Virus record (IMG/VR): IMGVR_UViG_3300042520_003199
Span: 1 to 40,179 of that record
Reading direction: 5' to 3' (one strand)
DNA length: 40,179 nucleotides
Source: a virus
A program made the translations under genes and the position numbers. Positions 1 to 6,893 of the stretch are shown one piece after another (positions within the stretch are counted from its first letter, which is position 1; each line of letters opens with the position of its first letter). Below the pieces are notes generated by a model. It was not told the origin of the DNA. It saw only the letters and a list, made by a program, of their open reading frames with translations, and did not search any database.

Positions 1-323
1 AGAAGATTTGCTATTGTTTTATATGCACCTTCATATAATGAAACAACGGCTTGTCTCTCGTTATCGTCTGTTATATTCTTTTTTGAAGATGTAATAATTG
101 CATTAAAAAAAAGTGTAACAGTATTTTTTAAAAATGATTTATAATCAACAGAAGGTTTATAAAAAGTAAATCCTTCATCAAATTTTTTCGCTAGGTCAAT
201 AGAGAGTTGTTGCTTTATTAAGGCTGCAATACGGTCGTGATCGATAAGCTCAATCTGTGTTTTTTGTACAAATGGATCGCTCTGTCTATCTGTTGTAATA
301 TCTGCTATACTATTTGGTATCAT
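1..323 (-). CDS. Hypothetical protein, 3' part beyond window
   Basis: An open minus-strand frame starts at the ATG at 323 and runs off the window edge, so only the first 107 residues are visible. They begin MIPNSIADITTD and contain no motif I recognise; the visible part looks soluble and mainly helical. The start lies inside the 3' end of the upstream gene (14 nt overlap), which suggests translational coupling in one minus-strand operon. I assign no function. Confidence 0.6.
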   Translation of the reverse strand, partial: MIPNSIADITTDRQSDPFVQKTQIELIDHDRIAALIKQQLSIDLAKKFDEGFTFYKPSVDYKSFLKNTVTLFFNAIITSSKKNITDDNERQAVVSLYEGAYKTIANL

Positions 324-732
324 CAATCTTTGTTTTAAAAAGCTTTTCTGGATTTGTTTCGATTATTGGTTCAGTTGCTAGAGCGGTCTCAAAATTAACA
401 TACACTTTAATAAGCTTCTTACAACTATCACATGTATATTGATTGTCGGTATTGAGACGAATAGGTACAAGCTGTATATGTGATGGAGAGCATGCGCATG
501 CAATCTCTGCTGTCTGGTAGCTTAGCTCTCGAATCTTTTCATATTCAATCTTACGTATTCGTGTTATTGTAAAGCTATCAACAATGTAATTAAAGCCATT
601 ATATACAGCAAATTGAAGAATAAGACTGATAGCTACTGAAATAGCTATGTTTATACCAAATGACGCAAGAAGAAATGTAATAGCTGAAGTTACTGCAACC
701 AGCAATAAAAGTTGCTTTATAAGTATTTTCAC
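310..732 (-). CDS. Small membrane protein with CxC/CxxC zinc-ribbon-like tail
   Basis: This 140-residue protein starts at GTG (732). Residues about 8-47 form two hydrophobic segments separated by a short turn, consistent with an inner-membrane hairpin. The soluble part carries a Cys-x-Cys pair (ACAC) and, some 20 residues later, Cys-x-x-Cys (CDSC), a plausible zinc site. The gene follows the 742-1143 gene after 9 nt and overlaps the next by 14 nt, so the three probably form an operon. I do not recognise the family. A membrane-anchored zinc-ribbon protein is all that the sequence supports. Confidence 0.65.
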   Translation of the reverse strand: MKILIKQLLLLVAVTSAITFLLASFGINIAISVAISLILQFAVYNGFNYIVDSFTITRIRKIEYEKIRELSYQTAEIACACSPSHIQLVPIRLNTDNQYTCDSCKKLIKVYVNFETALATEPIIETNPEKLFKTKIDDTK

Positions 733-741
733 ACAGTTAAC

Positions 742-1143
742 TTAAGATACAGGTGGTATTTTATCAACTTTTTCTTTAGCTTTTACAAAATAAGAATTAA
801 GAACTGTTAAGGACTCTTTCAAAACTGCTACAATCTCTGCAATCTCCTCTTCCATTTGCTTATTCTTTTTTATTGCAGGGTTTTTAAGCGAACTCTTAAA
901 CATCGTCAAGGCATTAGAGGTATGTATAATTAAATCACCAAAAACCGAGACAGTGCTTGGTAGCGGGTAAGGCATAATGTTACCAGCTTTTGCATCATTG
1001 GGGCTTTGCGACTCATGATCTTTATTAGCATTTATTATATCTTTAAATTTTAATTGCTGTGTGCCAAATTCTTTCCCCGCGATACCCTGTACCCATTTAT
1101 TGTAGTACATTGTCGCATCTTCAAATATCAGCTTTTTTTTCAC
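742..1143 (-). CDS. Hypothetical protein, possible internal head protein
   Basis: This 133-residue protein probably starts at GTG (1143). The start is preceded by ATTAAATA and 5 nt, a weak match to the late-promoter arrangement seen elsewhere in the window. The N-terminus MKKKLIFEDA contains an I-F-E/D step resembling the [LI]xE cleavage site of T4-type capsid-targeting sequences, but the segment is very short. The C-terminal half is Lys/Glu-rich and helical. An alternative ATG start at 1110 would remove the tag-like segment. It is divergent from the plus-strand gene at 1176, with 32 nt between the two starts. Function unknown. Confidence 0.55.
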   Translation of the reverse strand: MKKKLIFEDATMYYNKWVQGIAGKEFGTQQLKFKDIINANKDHESQSPNDAKAGNIMPYPLPSTVSVFGDLIIHTSNALTMFKSSLKNPAIKKNKQMEEEIAEIVAVLKESLTVLNSYFVKAKEKVDKIPPVS

Positions 1144-1162
1144 AAAAATATTTAATACGTTG

Positions 1163-1170
1163 TATAAATA
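1163..1170 (+). promoter_or_regulatory. Late promoter TATAAATA
   Basis: This is a perfect match to the T4 late-promoter consensus, followed by only 5 nt (ATTAT) before the ATG at 1176. In T4 the box spans about -13 to -6, so transcription should begin at or beside the A of the start codon. Confidence 0.75.
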
Positions 1171-1175
1171 ATTAT

Positions 1176-1574
1176 ATGAGTTTGTTTAGCAAAAAATTTA
1201 ATTATATACTCGAGGCAGATGACGAGCCGCAACCCGCACCTGCAAGTGACCGCGAGGCAATGGCACAGCAGCTCGATACTGCAAGACCAAGCGATTTTGA
1301 TGTGCAGCAAGCTGGTAGAGCACAATTAGTTGATCAGCATAAAGCTGGTCAAATTAAACAACTTGATGAGTGGATTGCGACACTTGACTCATTTATTGAA
1401 TACCTGAATGGTACAACACCTGATTCTATACAGTCTAAGCTTCATGAAGCACCATGCGAGACTATCTTTCAAGATATCGCACGCAGTGAAAAGAAAAAGA
1501 TTTCACGTCTTGCTGCTGAGTTAAGCTCATTAAGTGAGTCGTTTAAAGGATATAAAATATCCGCTAACGACTAA
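1176..1574 (+). CDS. Putative internal head protein with capsid-targeting-like N-terminus
   Basis: This is a 132-residue acidic protein. I chose the ATG at 1176 rather than an upstream in-frame ATG (1059) because a perfect late promoter ends 5 nt before it. The N-terminus MSLFSKKFNYILEADD has an amphipathic segment ending I-L-E|A, matching the [LI]xE cleavage rule of the T4 prohead protease. A Pro/Ala-rich acidic linker (DDEPQPAPAS) follows, much like the one in the protein at 23836. The rest is helical and charged. The 3' end overlaps the convergent primase gene by 11 nt. The packaged-protein role is inferred; no enzyme motif is visible. Confidence 0.7.
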   Translation: MSLFSKKFNYILEADDEPQPAPASDREAMAQQLDTARPSDFDVQQAGRAQLVDQHKAGQIKQLDEWIATLDSFIEYLNGTTPDSIQSKLHEAPCETIFQDIARSEKKKISRLAAELSSLSESFKGYKISAND

Positions 1575-2601
1575 TATTGCTAAGCATTAATTTAGCCTTA
1601 ATACCTGAAAAGCTATTTTTAATAAATAAAGATGGCTGTATTTCATATCTATTACAAGCTATACAAAGATCATTTATATCTTTAAATTGTCTCCCTATAC
1701 GTTCTGGCCATATGAATACCATTTCCCCTTGGTCAATTAAAATTTCAGATTTTTTATAGCTAGCACTATCTTGCCACTGGCTGTCTAATACCCATATCTT
1801 TTTATACAATCTAAATTGTGAGAGCTGTTGCTCTTGTAGTGCTGTAAATGTCTTGCTGCTTTTTTCTTGAATACCAGCAACCGCTGTTGCATTACGCACA
1901 AAGAATGCATCAATCGGTCCCTCAAAAATAAAAATATAGTCAAGTGAAGGATCAATTTTATTAATATTAAATAGTGATCGCTCACCGTTTATTTTTCCGA
2001 GGTATTTCGGTCTGTATTGTGTATCCTTCTCATATATCGCTCTCGTTTGATAGAATATAATTTCACCTTTCTCGTCGTAGAAAGGTATAATGATACGATT
2101 TTTATGTACTTTATCTGTTAATGATAACCACAGTGTATTTGGTTTATTGACAGCTCTATCTATACGTCGTTCGCATAATAATCTCAATGCATCCTTCACT
2201 ACTGTATTAGTACTATAGAATGACAGCTGATTACTGTCATACAGATTTATACTATCGAGAGGCAGTACATGATGATATGTTTTTTCAGGTAAAGTGCTGC
2301 TGTCCTGTTGGAGAATGTCTAGCGGTAATACATCGAAGTGCTGAGCCTCTTTATATATCTCTTCCTTAGTAAGACCAGCTACCAGTGATATCCATTCGAT
2401 AGGATTGGAGTACCAGCCGCAATTATGACAGCAAATAGCGTTCTTCTCTACAAGGTAATAACAACGCTTCTTACGACCCCATGACCGCCCTTCACGGCAT
2501 ATAGGACAGCAAGCCTCATGCGTCTTAGATAGTTTCTTATACTTCGGAAATCCTGCGTATTGATAGAACTTTTGTACAATATATTCTAAAGGCAATATCA
2601 C
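1564..2601 (-). CDS. 61: DNA primase (gp61-like, zinc ribbon plus Toprim)
   Basis: This protein should make RNA primers for lagging-strand synthesis with the gp41 helicase. Within 345 residues there is an N-terminal zinc ribbon (CCPICREG near 32-38, then CCHNCGW near 57-63) and a central Toprim-type acidic motif (FIFEGPIDAFF near 223-233) followed by a DSQ segment that could be the second acidic site. This is the usual order in DnaG-type and T4 gp61-type primases, and the length equals T4 gp61. The start is GTG at 2601. The convergent late gene at 1176-1574 overlaps its last 11 nt. Confidence 0.85.
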   Translation of the reverse strand: MILPLEYIVQKFYQYAGFPKYKKLSKTHEACCPICREGRSWGRKKRCYYLVEKNAICCHNCGWYSNPIEWISLVAGLTKEEIYKEAQHFDVLPLDILQQDSSTLPEKTYHHVLPLDSINLYDSNQLSFYSTNTVVKDALRLLCERRIDRAVNKPNTLWLSLTDKVHKNRIIIPFYDEKGEIIFYQTRAIYEKDTQYRPKYLGKINGERSLFNINKIDPSLDYIFIFEGPIDAFFVRNATAVAGIQEKSSKTFTALQEQQLSQFRLYKKIWVLDSQWQDSASYKKSEILIDQGEMVFIWPERIGRQFKDINDLCIACNRYEIQPSLFIKNSFSGIKAKLMLSNISR

Positions 2602-2638
2602 ATATTAACTATATATGACCTGCATGAATATACAAGCC

Positions 2639-2815
2639 TTATTTTTGTATATCTTTTACCGAAACTACACCCTTACGAATAAACTCGCCAGAGGCAGGAT
2701 CATAATACTCTGCTTCTATAACTTCTTTACCTTCGCGGATGTACTTTTTGAGTACAGGGCGTGAAGGTTGACCGCTTATCGGTGAAGTTATAATTTTTGG
2801 TTGAATGATATCCAT
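2639..2815 (-). CDS. Small late protein, 58 residues
   Basis: The start at 2815 is chosen because a late box CATAAATA (2828-2821) lies 5 nt upstream; a longer frame reaching back to 2863 would overlap the upstream gene. The protein (MDIIQPKIITSPISGQP...) is polar and mixed charge, with a motif YYDPASGEFIRKG that looks like a small beta-hairpin fold. There is no zinc site, membrane segment or signal peptide. A small late-expressed accessory or virion protein is possible. I do not recognise a named family. Confidence 0.65.
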   Translation of the reverse strand: MDIIQPKIITSPISGQPSRPVLKKYIREGKEVIEAEYYDPASGEFIRKGVVSVKDIQK

Positions 2816-2820
2816 ATTAT

Positions 2821-2828
2821 TATTTATG
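2821..2828 (-). promoter_or_regulatory. Late promoter CATAAATA
   Basis: On the minus strand CATAAATA is followed by 5 nt (ATAAT) and the ATG at 2815. Box and spacing are nearly identical to those at 23823, although the two genes lie on opposite strands. Confidence 0.65.
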
Positions 2829-3084
2829 TCTGTGTAGTATTTTTTGTGTATTGCGCGATACACGCGTTATATGCATATTTAGGTAATTTCTCAACAACCT
2901 CTACTATATGTTCTTTTATACCATCCTTAAATTTGTCAACAGGTATATTACGTATATGCATATCAGGTAGGGAGAGAAAAGAATGTGTATTGCTTTTATC
3001 TCCCATATAAACAAGAAGTTCGCCGAGGTATGTGCCACCCGTTACCGCATAGACATGACGTCGCTTCGGGTGTAAGGTGAGCAT
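2824..3084 (-). CDS. Conserved-looking small hypothetical protein
   Basis: This 86-residue protein starts at the ATG at 3084, directly after the upstream stop (3088-3086). A longer frame to 3225 would overlap the upstream gene by about 140 nt and looks artefactual. The protein begins MLTLHPKRRHVYAVTGG, has a short beta-rich N-terminal half (GGTYLGELLVYMGD) and a helical C-terminal half. The fold could be an OB- or SH3-like barrel, but that is a guess. It sits in the tandem run 3776 to 2639, downstream of the clamp gene. Confidence 0.65.
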   Translation of the reverse strand: MLTLHPKRRHVYAVTGGTYLGELLVYMGDKSNTHSFLSLPDMHIRNIPVDKFKDGIKEHIVEVVEKLPKYAYNACIAQYTKNTTQT

Positions 3085-3085
3085 T

Positions 3086-3430
3086 TTATTCGTCAATATC
3101 TTCGTCAGACGCTGAAGCATTTTGAAAAAATTTGTTAACAAGTGTTGCGAGTGAATCCGCTTCCTGTTGTGTATGTGCGCAAATATATTGAATAGGTGTA
3201 CCGTCAAATGTATATCCAAGAACAATAAAGCTATTTAAAAATTCTTCAATTACTCCTATGAGTGATTCAAGATTTTTCTTGGTTACATTTTTTTCCTGTA
3301 TCTTTTCCTTTAAAAAGCTCGACAAAGCAGACTGTATGACTTCTTTTGCTGATACATCTTTATTCGGGACGAAAGAACTGTTACTGTCCTGTTCCGGTTG
3401 CTTCTTGTGATTGTTCTTGTCTTTCATCAT
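3086..3430 (-). CDS. Hypothetical late protein overlapping its upstream neighbour
   Basis: This 114-residue protein starts at tandem ATGs at 3430 and 3427. A perfect late box (3441-3434) lies 3 nt before the first and 6 nt before the second; the 6-nt spacing elsewhere in the window favours 3427. The 5' 50 nt overlap the end of the 3381-3776 gene in another frame. The N-terminus is a hydrophilic Lys/Gln/Asn tail, the middle is helical, and the C-terminus is acidic (SASDEDIDE). No catalytic motif is visible. Function unknown. Confidence 0.7.
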   Translation of the reverse strand: MMKDKNNHKKQPEQDSNSSFVPNKDVSAKEVIQSALSSFLKEKIQEKNVTKKNLESLIGVIEEFLNSFIVLGYTFDGTPIQYICAHTQQEADSLATLVNKFFQNASASDEDIDE

Positions 3431-3776
3431 TATTATTTATATCTTTTGATACGAAGCGTGATCTACCTTGATAGTGTGTATTTGATACACCTTTAGTAAT
3501 CAAATAATCAATTATAACTTCAATACTACTGGTGTTGAGAAATATATTTTTAGGCATGCTAACACCACCGTCATTAAATTCAAACATCACATCACCGAGA
3601 CTATCTTTATTATTGTAGCATGTAATAAAAACTGACCGCTCACCCGGATTCACAATAGCTGTCCAACGTCTTGGATCTGCTTTATCATACATCGTAAATA
3701 ATTTGATTGCTATAAACCCGTTATCACGCAATCTTTTTATAAAATAACTCGGTGTTTTTAATTTATTTTTACTCAT
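3381..3776 (-). CDS. Conserved T4-like hypothetical protein next to the clamp gene
   Basis: This 131-residue protein starts with ATG 2 nt after the gp45 stop and is probably co-transcribed with it. It begins with a basic helical segment (TPSYFIKRLRDNGF), followed by a beta-rich core containing RRWTAIVNPGERSVFIT and FEFNDGGVSMP, then a C-terminal polar tail rich in Gln, Asn and Asp. The position near gp45 prompted comparison with RegA, but I see no RegA-like sequence. Function unknown. Confidence 0.75.
   Translation of the reverse strand: MSKNKLKTPSYFIKRLRDNGFIAIKLFTMYDKADPRRWTAIVNPGERSVFITCYNNKDSLGDVMFEFNDGGVSMPKNIFLNTSSIEVIIDYLITKGVSNTHYQGRSRFVSKDINNNDERQEQSQEATGTGQ
3434..3441 (-). promoter_or_regulatory. 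Late promoter TATAAATA inside the upstream coding region
   Basis: A perfect TATAAATA on the minus strand lies within the 3' end of the 3381-3776 gene, 6 nt before the ATG at 3427. It could give the downstream genes a late transcript independent of the early operon. Confidence 0.65.
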
Positions 3777-3777
3777 A

Positions 3778-4509
3778 CTAATTTGCTAAGGCAGATATAA
3801 TAAATTTAATCTTTGTTTTCTCAAGGTCAATATTAAATGTCATAACCCCGAGCGATGATGCAATATCACACACCGATGTAGTAAATTTCATAGAAGAAAT
3901 TATTCTGAATATTTCAAAATTCAATGGTAAGGGTTTAAGATTAGGTTTACCAACAAAATCTGAAGATATTAACAGACCATATGAGTCGATGTTCGCTCTT
4001 GCATGATCTGTTAATTCACCGTGAACTTCTTTGTCAGCAAACGAAAGGTATATTTTATTTGTATCTGTTGCAATCGTGCTACCCTTAACTAAAGATGCGA
4101 CTGAAGGATATGCGAGCGTAAATTTACTATCAAAATCTATAGTTTCAAGTTTTTTCAAGTCAATTTTCGGTACAGTTATAATACCATCATCATATAAATG
4201 ATATTTAAACCGTATAGTTTTCGATGTATAACTTATATTGTTACTGCTTACGGTGAGATCAAATCCTGGTGTTTCAATACATTGAATTACACGACATAAT
4301 TTCTTAACGTCTGGTATATTTAGTGTTGTCTCGCAATCAATATTACTATCTTCATAACTAATAGAAATAATAGCAGTATTATCCCCTGTACTTACCAAAC
4401 TATCAATGCGCCCTGGAGTAATCTTTAGTGTTGCACTCTCTGCAATTTTACCAATTGATACAAGAAAGTTATTAAGAAATAAATCTTTATTCGGTATCGT
4501 TAATTTCAT
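3778..4509 (-). CDS. 45: DNA polymerase sliding clamp, gp45-like
   Basis: This is the trimeric ring that tethers gp43 to DNA and, in T4, also activates late transcription through gp55 and gp33. The 243-residue product is close to the 228 of T4 gp45 and has the expected all-beta/helix repeat with no catalytic motif; it begins MKLTIPNKDLFLNNF. I prefer the ATG at 4509 over a TTG at 4530 because a sigma70-like -10 box ends 6 nt before it. It lies just downstream of the gp32 operon. The assignment rests on general sequence character, size and context; the fold is divergent. Confidence 0.8.
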   Translation of the reverse strand: MKLTIPNKDLFLNNFLVSIGKIAESATLKITPGRIDSLVSTGDNTAIISISYEDSNIDCETTLNIPDVKKLCRVIQCIETPGFDLTVSSNNISYTSKTIRFKYHLYDDGIITVPKIDLKKLETIDFDSKFTLAYPSVASLVKGSTIATDTNKIYLSFADKEVHGELTDHARANIDSYGLLISSDFVGKPNLKPLPLNFEIFRIISSMKFTTSVCDIASSLGVMTFNIDLEKTKIKFIISALAN

Positions 4510-4515
4510 CACATC

Positions 4516-4543
4516 ATTATACACGAGCAAATAAGCTAAGCAA
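4516..4543 (-). promoter_or_regulatory. Sigma70-like promoter for gp45
   Basis: On the minus strand, -35 TTGCTT (4543-4538), a 16-nt spacer and -10 TATAAT (4521-4516) lie ahead of the ATG at 4509. Only 6 nt separate the -10 box and the start codon, so the transcript is predicted to be leaderless. Confidence 0.6.
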
Positions 4544-4551
4544 CGTGGGTA

Positions 4552-5001
4552 TTAATCCTTTTTTTTATTGCGTGATGTAATAACATCGCTCAATTCACGA
4601 AGAGATGTATTTATTTCCTTTAATTCACGTGTATGTGTATTGAGAATTTTCATTATCTCTTCATAATGGCTTGGGTTAAAATCGAATTCGAGCTGACCGC
4701 TGTCCTGTTGCTGCAGTGGCGCTGGCGGTACATCAATAGGTTGCTGTATTTGAGGTGTATTCTGTTGCTGTTGTTGCTGTTGAGGTTGTTGAGGTGTATT
4801 CTGTTGCTGTTGAGGTATATTCTGTGGTGGTGGTATACTTTTCAACACATCTTCAGGGCGTAATGTAATACCGTTTAAAGTATTTGTCCTATTAATAATG
4901 TGTGAATCGAGAGTTTTTAGCTCGCCGATATTTTCACCCATAAATTGGAGAACAGCCCGCTGAATTTCAGCGGGCGTTGGTTCTCTGAATGTATCATCCA
5001 T
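4552..5001 (-). CDS. Poly-Gln linker protein with possible clamp-binding motif
   Basis: This 149-residue protein starts 2 nt after the gp32 stop and so should be in the gp32 transcript. It has three parts: a helical N-domain (1-50), a Pro/Gln-rich low-complexity linker (about 57-100, with runs of Gln), and a helical, possibly coiled-coil C-domain (about 112-145). Between linker and C-domain is QLEFDF (103-108), which resembles clamp-binding peptides. A replisome accessory that tethers partners through a flexible linker is plausible from its place between gp32 and gp45, but this is inference. The linker is encoded by imperfect DNA repeats. Confidence 0.7.
   Translation of the reverse strand: MDDTFREPTPAEIQRAVLQFMGENIGELKTLDSHIINRTNTLNGITLRPEDVLKSIPPPQNIPQQQQNTPQQPQQQQQQQNTPQIQQPIDVPPAPLQQQDSGQLEFDFNPSHYEEIMKILNTHTRELKEINTSLRELSDVITSRNKKKD
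4751..4825. repeat. Imperfect direct repeats encoding the Gln/Pro linker
   Basis: A 23-nt unit starting TGAGGTGTATTCTG occurs at 4751-4773 and again at 4790-4812. A partial third copy at 4811-4825 reads TGAGGTATATTCTGT. The repeats encode NTPQ-type units and Gln runs, and are likely to vary in length by slippage or recombination. Confidence 0.85.
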
Positions 5002-5003
5002 TA

Positions 5004-5858
5004 TTATTCAAGTCCTTTCAGAAGATCCTCGATCGCATCGTCAGCAAAAGATGATGTCGGTGTTGCTTGAGGTTGTACACTCTTTACCGTTGTCACAGCT
5101 TCGGCAACTTCCTTACTTTCGCTGGTATCTGAATCACCCGACTCAATACAGTAATAGTGCTCATCGAGCAACTGCTTAATCTCGTCGTTTTCTTTCATAG
5201 TCACAAACGACTCAAGGTCAAAGGTCTTACTGTAGATCTCTTTAATATCCTCTTCCTCGATACCCGGGATTTCTTTCGGTAGTGCAAATTTAGATGATAC
5301 ATATGTCGGGTAATCACCCTGCTTTTCGACCTTAATCCTAAAATTACATCCCTTAGATGAAAGATCAAAAATTCTTGGTCCGAAGTCAACTGCTTCTTCA
5401 CCCTGCATTGCATCCATAATAATCTTATGGAGCTGTCTACCGAAGCGAAGAACCTTGACCTGTCCATTATTATCTTCATTCACTGGATCATTAACTACAT
5501 AAACATTAACATACCACCCTTCACGTCGGGTAAGTGCTACTGCTTTTGCTTTTTCTTCTTCAGTACCAGAGCGGAGAATACGATAGCGTTCTTCCGCAAT
5601 TAAATCCCTCTTACCCCAGGTAGCAGGGCTTGTAATATTAATTAATTGTCCGTTTGCAAAGCTTTTCCATGTGTATGAATAGTAATGGAAGAATGTCTTT
5701 GCAGGATCCTTAATGTTCGGGAGCAAGCGTACATTATACGTATTACCTGCTTCCGTCTTTAGAATTTCTTTATATTTGTTAGATGTCGGCGTGACTTCTT
5801 TAGTAAGGGCTGATTTAATGCTTTCGAACATATTGGATGTAAATGCTGTTGTGCTCAT
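5004..5858 (-). CDS. 32: Single-stranded DNA-binding protein, gp32-like
   Basis: This is the ssDNA-binding protein that coordinates replication, recombination and repair. In 284 residues it shows a basic N-terminal segment, an aromatic/basic OB core with the stretches FHYYSYTWKSF, GWYVNVYVVNDP and VLRFGRQLHKIIMDA, a later VEKQGDYPTYVSSKF segment, and a Ser/Glu-rich acidic C-terminus ending DDAIEDLLKGLE, the usual site for partner proteins. T4 gp32 holds a zinc ion with one His and three Cys; the equivalent region here has no cysteines. It follows candidate gp59, as in T4. Confidence 0.92.
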   Translation of the reverse strand: MSTTAFTSNMFESIKSALTKEVTPTSNKYKEILKTEAGNTYNVRLLPNIKDPAKTFFHYYSYTWKSFANGQLINITSPATWGKRDLIAEERYRILRSGTEEEKAKAVALTRREGWYVNVYVVNDPVNEDNNGQVKVLRFGRQLHKIIMDAMQGEEAVDFGPRIFDLSSKGCNFRIKVEKQGDYPTYVSSKFALPKEIPGIEEEDIKEIYSKTFDLESFVTMKENDEIKQLLDEHYYCIESGDSDTSESKEVAEAVTTVKSVQPQATPTSSFADDAIEDLLKGLE

Positions 5859-5869
5859 ATTTAGTCTTT

Positions 5870-5898
5870 ATAATAAAAAAGTATACACCATTAATCAA
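5870..5898 (-). promoter_or_regulatory. Sigma70-like promoter for gp32
   Basis: On the minus strand, TTGATT (5898-5893), a 17-nt spacer and TATTAT (5875-5870) precede the gp32 ATG at 5858 by 11 nt. The -35 lies in the 3' end of the upstream gene. The predicted leader is about 4-5 nt. Confidence 0.55.
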
Positions 5899-6556
5899 CT
5901 GTTTTTTTCAATAATTCTGAAGCGCGTTGTAACCCTAAATCAACTAACGTCTTAGCTTTCTTCGACCCATATAACTTTACTTTTGACACTCGCATCAGTT
6001 CATATATCTGTTCATCAAACATAAATTTTATAATATCGTTGTCTATTGCTTTAAACGCACGCTCAAAATCTAAAAAACCGTAGAGTGTATAAAAATTAAC
6101 CTTATACTCTTTTAAATGTAATAAAAAATACGGGAGATTTTCTTTTTTATATGAAATATAACTGTGTATATCAATTTTATGTTCTTTACAAAAATTGAGA
6201 ATGAATTTTATTGATTGCTGAATGCGTAATAGTTGATCGTTACTATCTGGCGCAAGGTTTTGAAGGTGTTTCTGATAAAGAGTAAATGATTTTACTGCTT
6301 TCAATGTAGTGAAGTACTGTAAATCAAAAAATGTTTCGTCGGGATAAAGGGTAAATGGTGCAGTAAAGAAATCCTCAATACCTATATGAGTATGTTTATT
6401 GAAAAAACACGATAATTTCTTTAAATAAATTTTTGAACTACTATCAAGAGTATCAAATTTTTTTCTCAGCTTGTATGGCTGACCTTGCTGCTGTCTTGTT
6501 GTTCGAAGATGCAGGTTATATATATGTTCTTCAAACTCGGTTATCTGTAATTCCAT
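5891..6556 (-). CDS. 59: Candidate helicase loader, gp59-like
   Basis: In T4 gp59 loads gp41 helicase onto gp32-coated DNA, and the transcription order is 33-59-32. This 221-residue protein (T4 gp59 has 217) occupies the 59 position immediately before gp32. It is predicted to be mainly helical and basic, with many Lys, Phe and Tyr residues, and contains segments such as KLYGSKKAKTLVDLGL near the C-terminus. I cannot trace clear residue identity with T4 gp59, so the name rests on position, length and character. Confidence 0.55.
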   Translation of the reverse strand: MELQITEFEEHIYNLHLRTTRQQQGQPYKLRKKFDTLDSSSKIYLKKLSCFFNKHTHIGIEDFFTAPFTLYPDETFFDLQYFTTLKAVKSFTLYQKHLQNLAPDSNDQLLRIQQSIKFILNFCKEHKIDIHSYISYKKENLPYFLLHLKEYKVNFYTLYGFLDFERAFKAIDNDIIKFMFDEQIYELMRVSKVKLYGSKKAKTLVDLGLQRASELLKKTVD

Positions 6557-6562
6557 TACAGT

Positions 6563-6847
6563 TTATATAATAATCTTCTTTTTCGCACTATTCAAGAACT
6601 TCATAATATATTTACTCTTATGAAGGCTGGGGTCAAATTTAAGAAATGCTTGTACCACTGCGAAGTCACTTGGTATATCACAATATACTTTAAAAAATGC
6701 TCTCAGCTCTTTATCCTGCAAAAGTAAAAGAAAGATATTTGCAAGATTAAGCTTTTTAGTATGTGTAAGTGTAATAAATGTGCAAAATGAAAGAAAAAGA
6801 TGGTTTAATTCATATTCAAATAATGCACTGCTACAATGTTTATTCAT
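6563..6847 (-). CDS. 33: Candidate late-transcription co-activator, gp33-like
   Basis: In T4 gp33 bridges RNA polymerase and the sliding clamp during late transcription, and its gene lies just upstream of 59 and 32. This small protein (94 residues from the ATG at 6847; a TTG at 6856 is the alternative) holds that position. It is helical and hydrophobic, ending in a basic KKKIII tail. T4 gp33 has a hydrophobic/acidic C-terminal clamp-binding tail, which is not obvious here. The assignment is mainly by synteny. Confidence 0.4.
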   Translation of the reverse strand: MNKHCSSALFEYELNHLFLSFCTFITLTHTKKLNLANIFLLLLQDKELRAFFKVYCDIPSDFAVVQAFLKFDPSLHKSKYIMKFLNSAKKKIII

Positions 6848-6893
6848 TTCAGTCAATACTATTAATTATCGACTGACTGAATAAATCAATACA

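Noticed and set aside
2824-3225. Longer form of the 86-residue protein starting at 3225
   Set aside because: It would overlap the 3086-3430 gene by about 140 nt, and the extra residues look non-coding.
3381-3776. RegA translational repressor
   Set aside because: The position near gp45 is suggestive, but the sequence does not resemble RegA as I recall it.
4608-4615. AATAAATA on the minus strand
   Set aside because: It lies inside coding sequence about 100 nt from the next start, unlike the tightly spaced boxes; probably chance.
4633-4863. Plus-strand Leu/Arg-rich frame
   Set aside because: It is the antisense shadow of the Gln/Pro linker repeats; the skewed Leu run follows from the CAA/CAG tract on the other strand.
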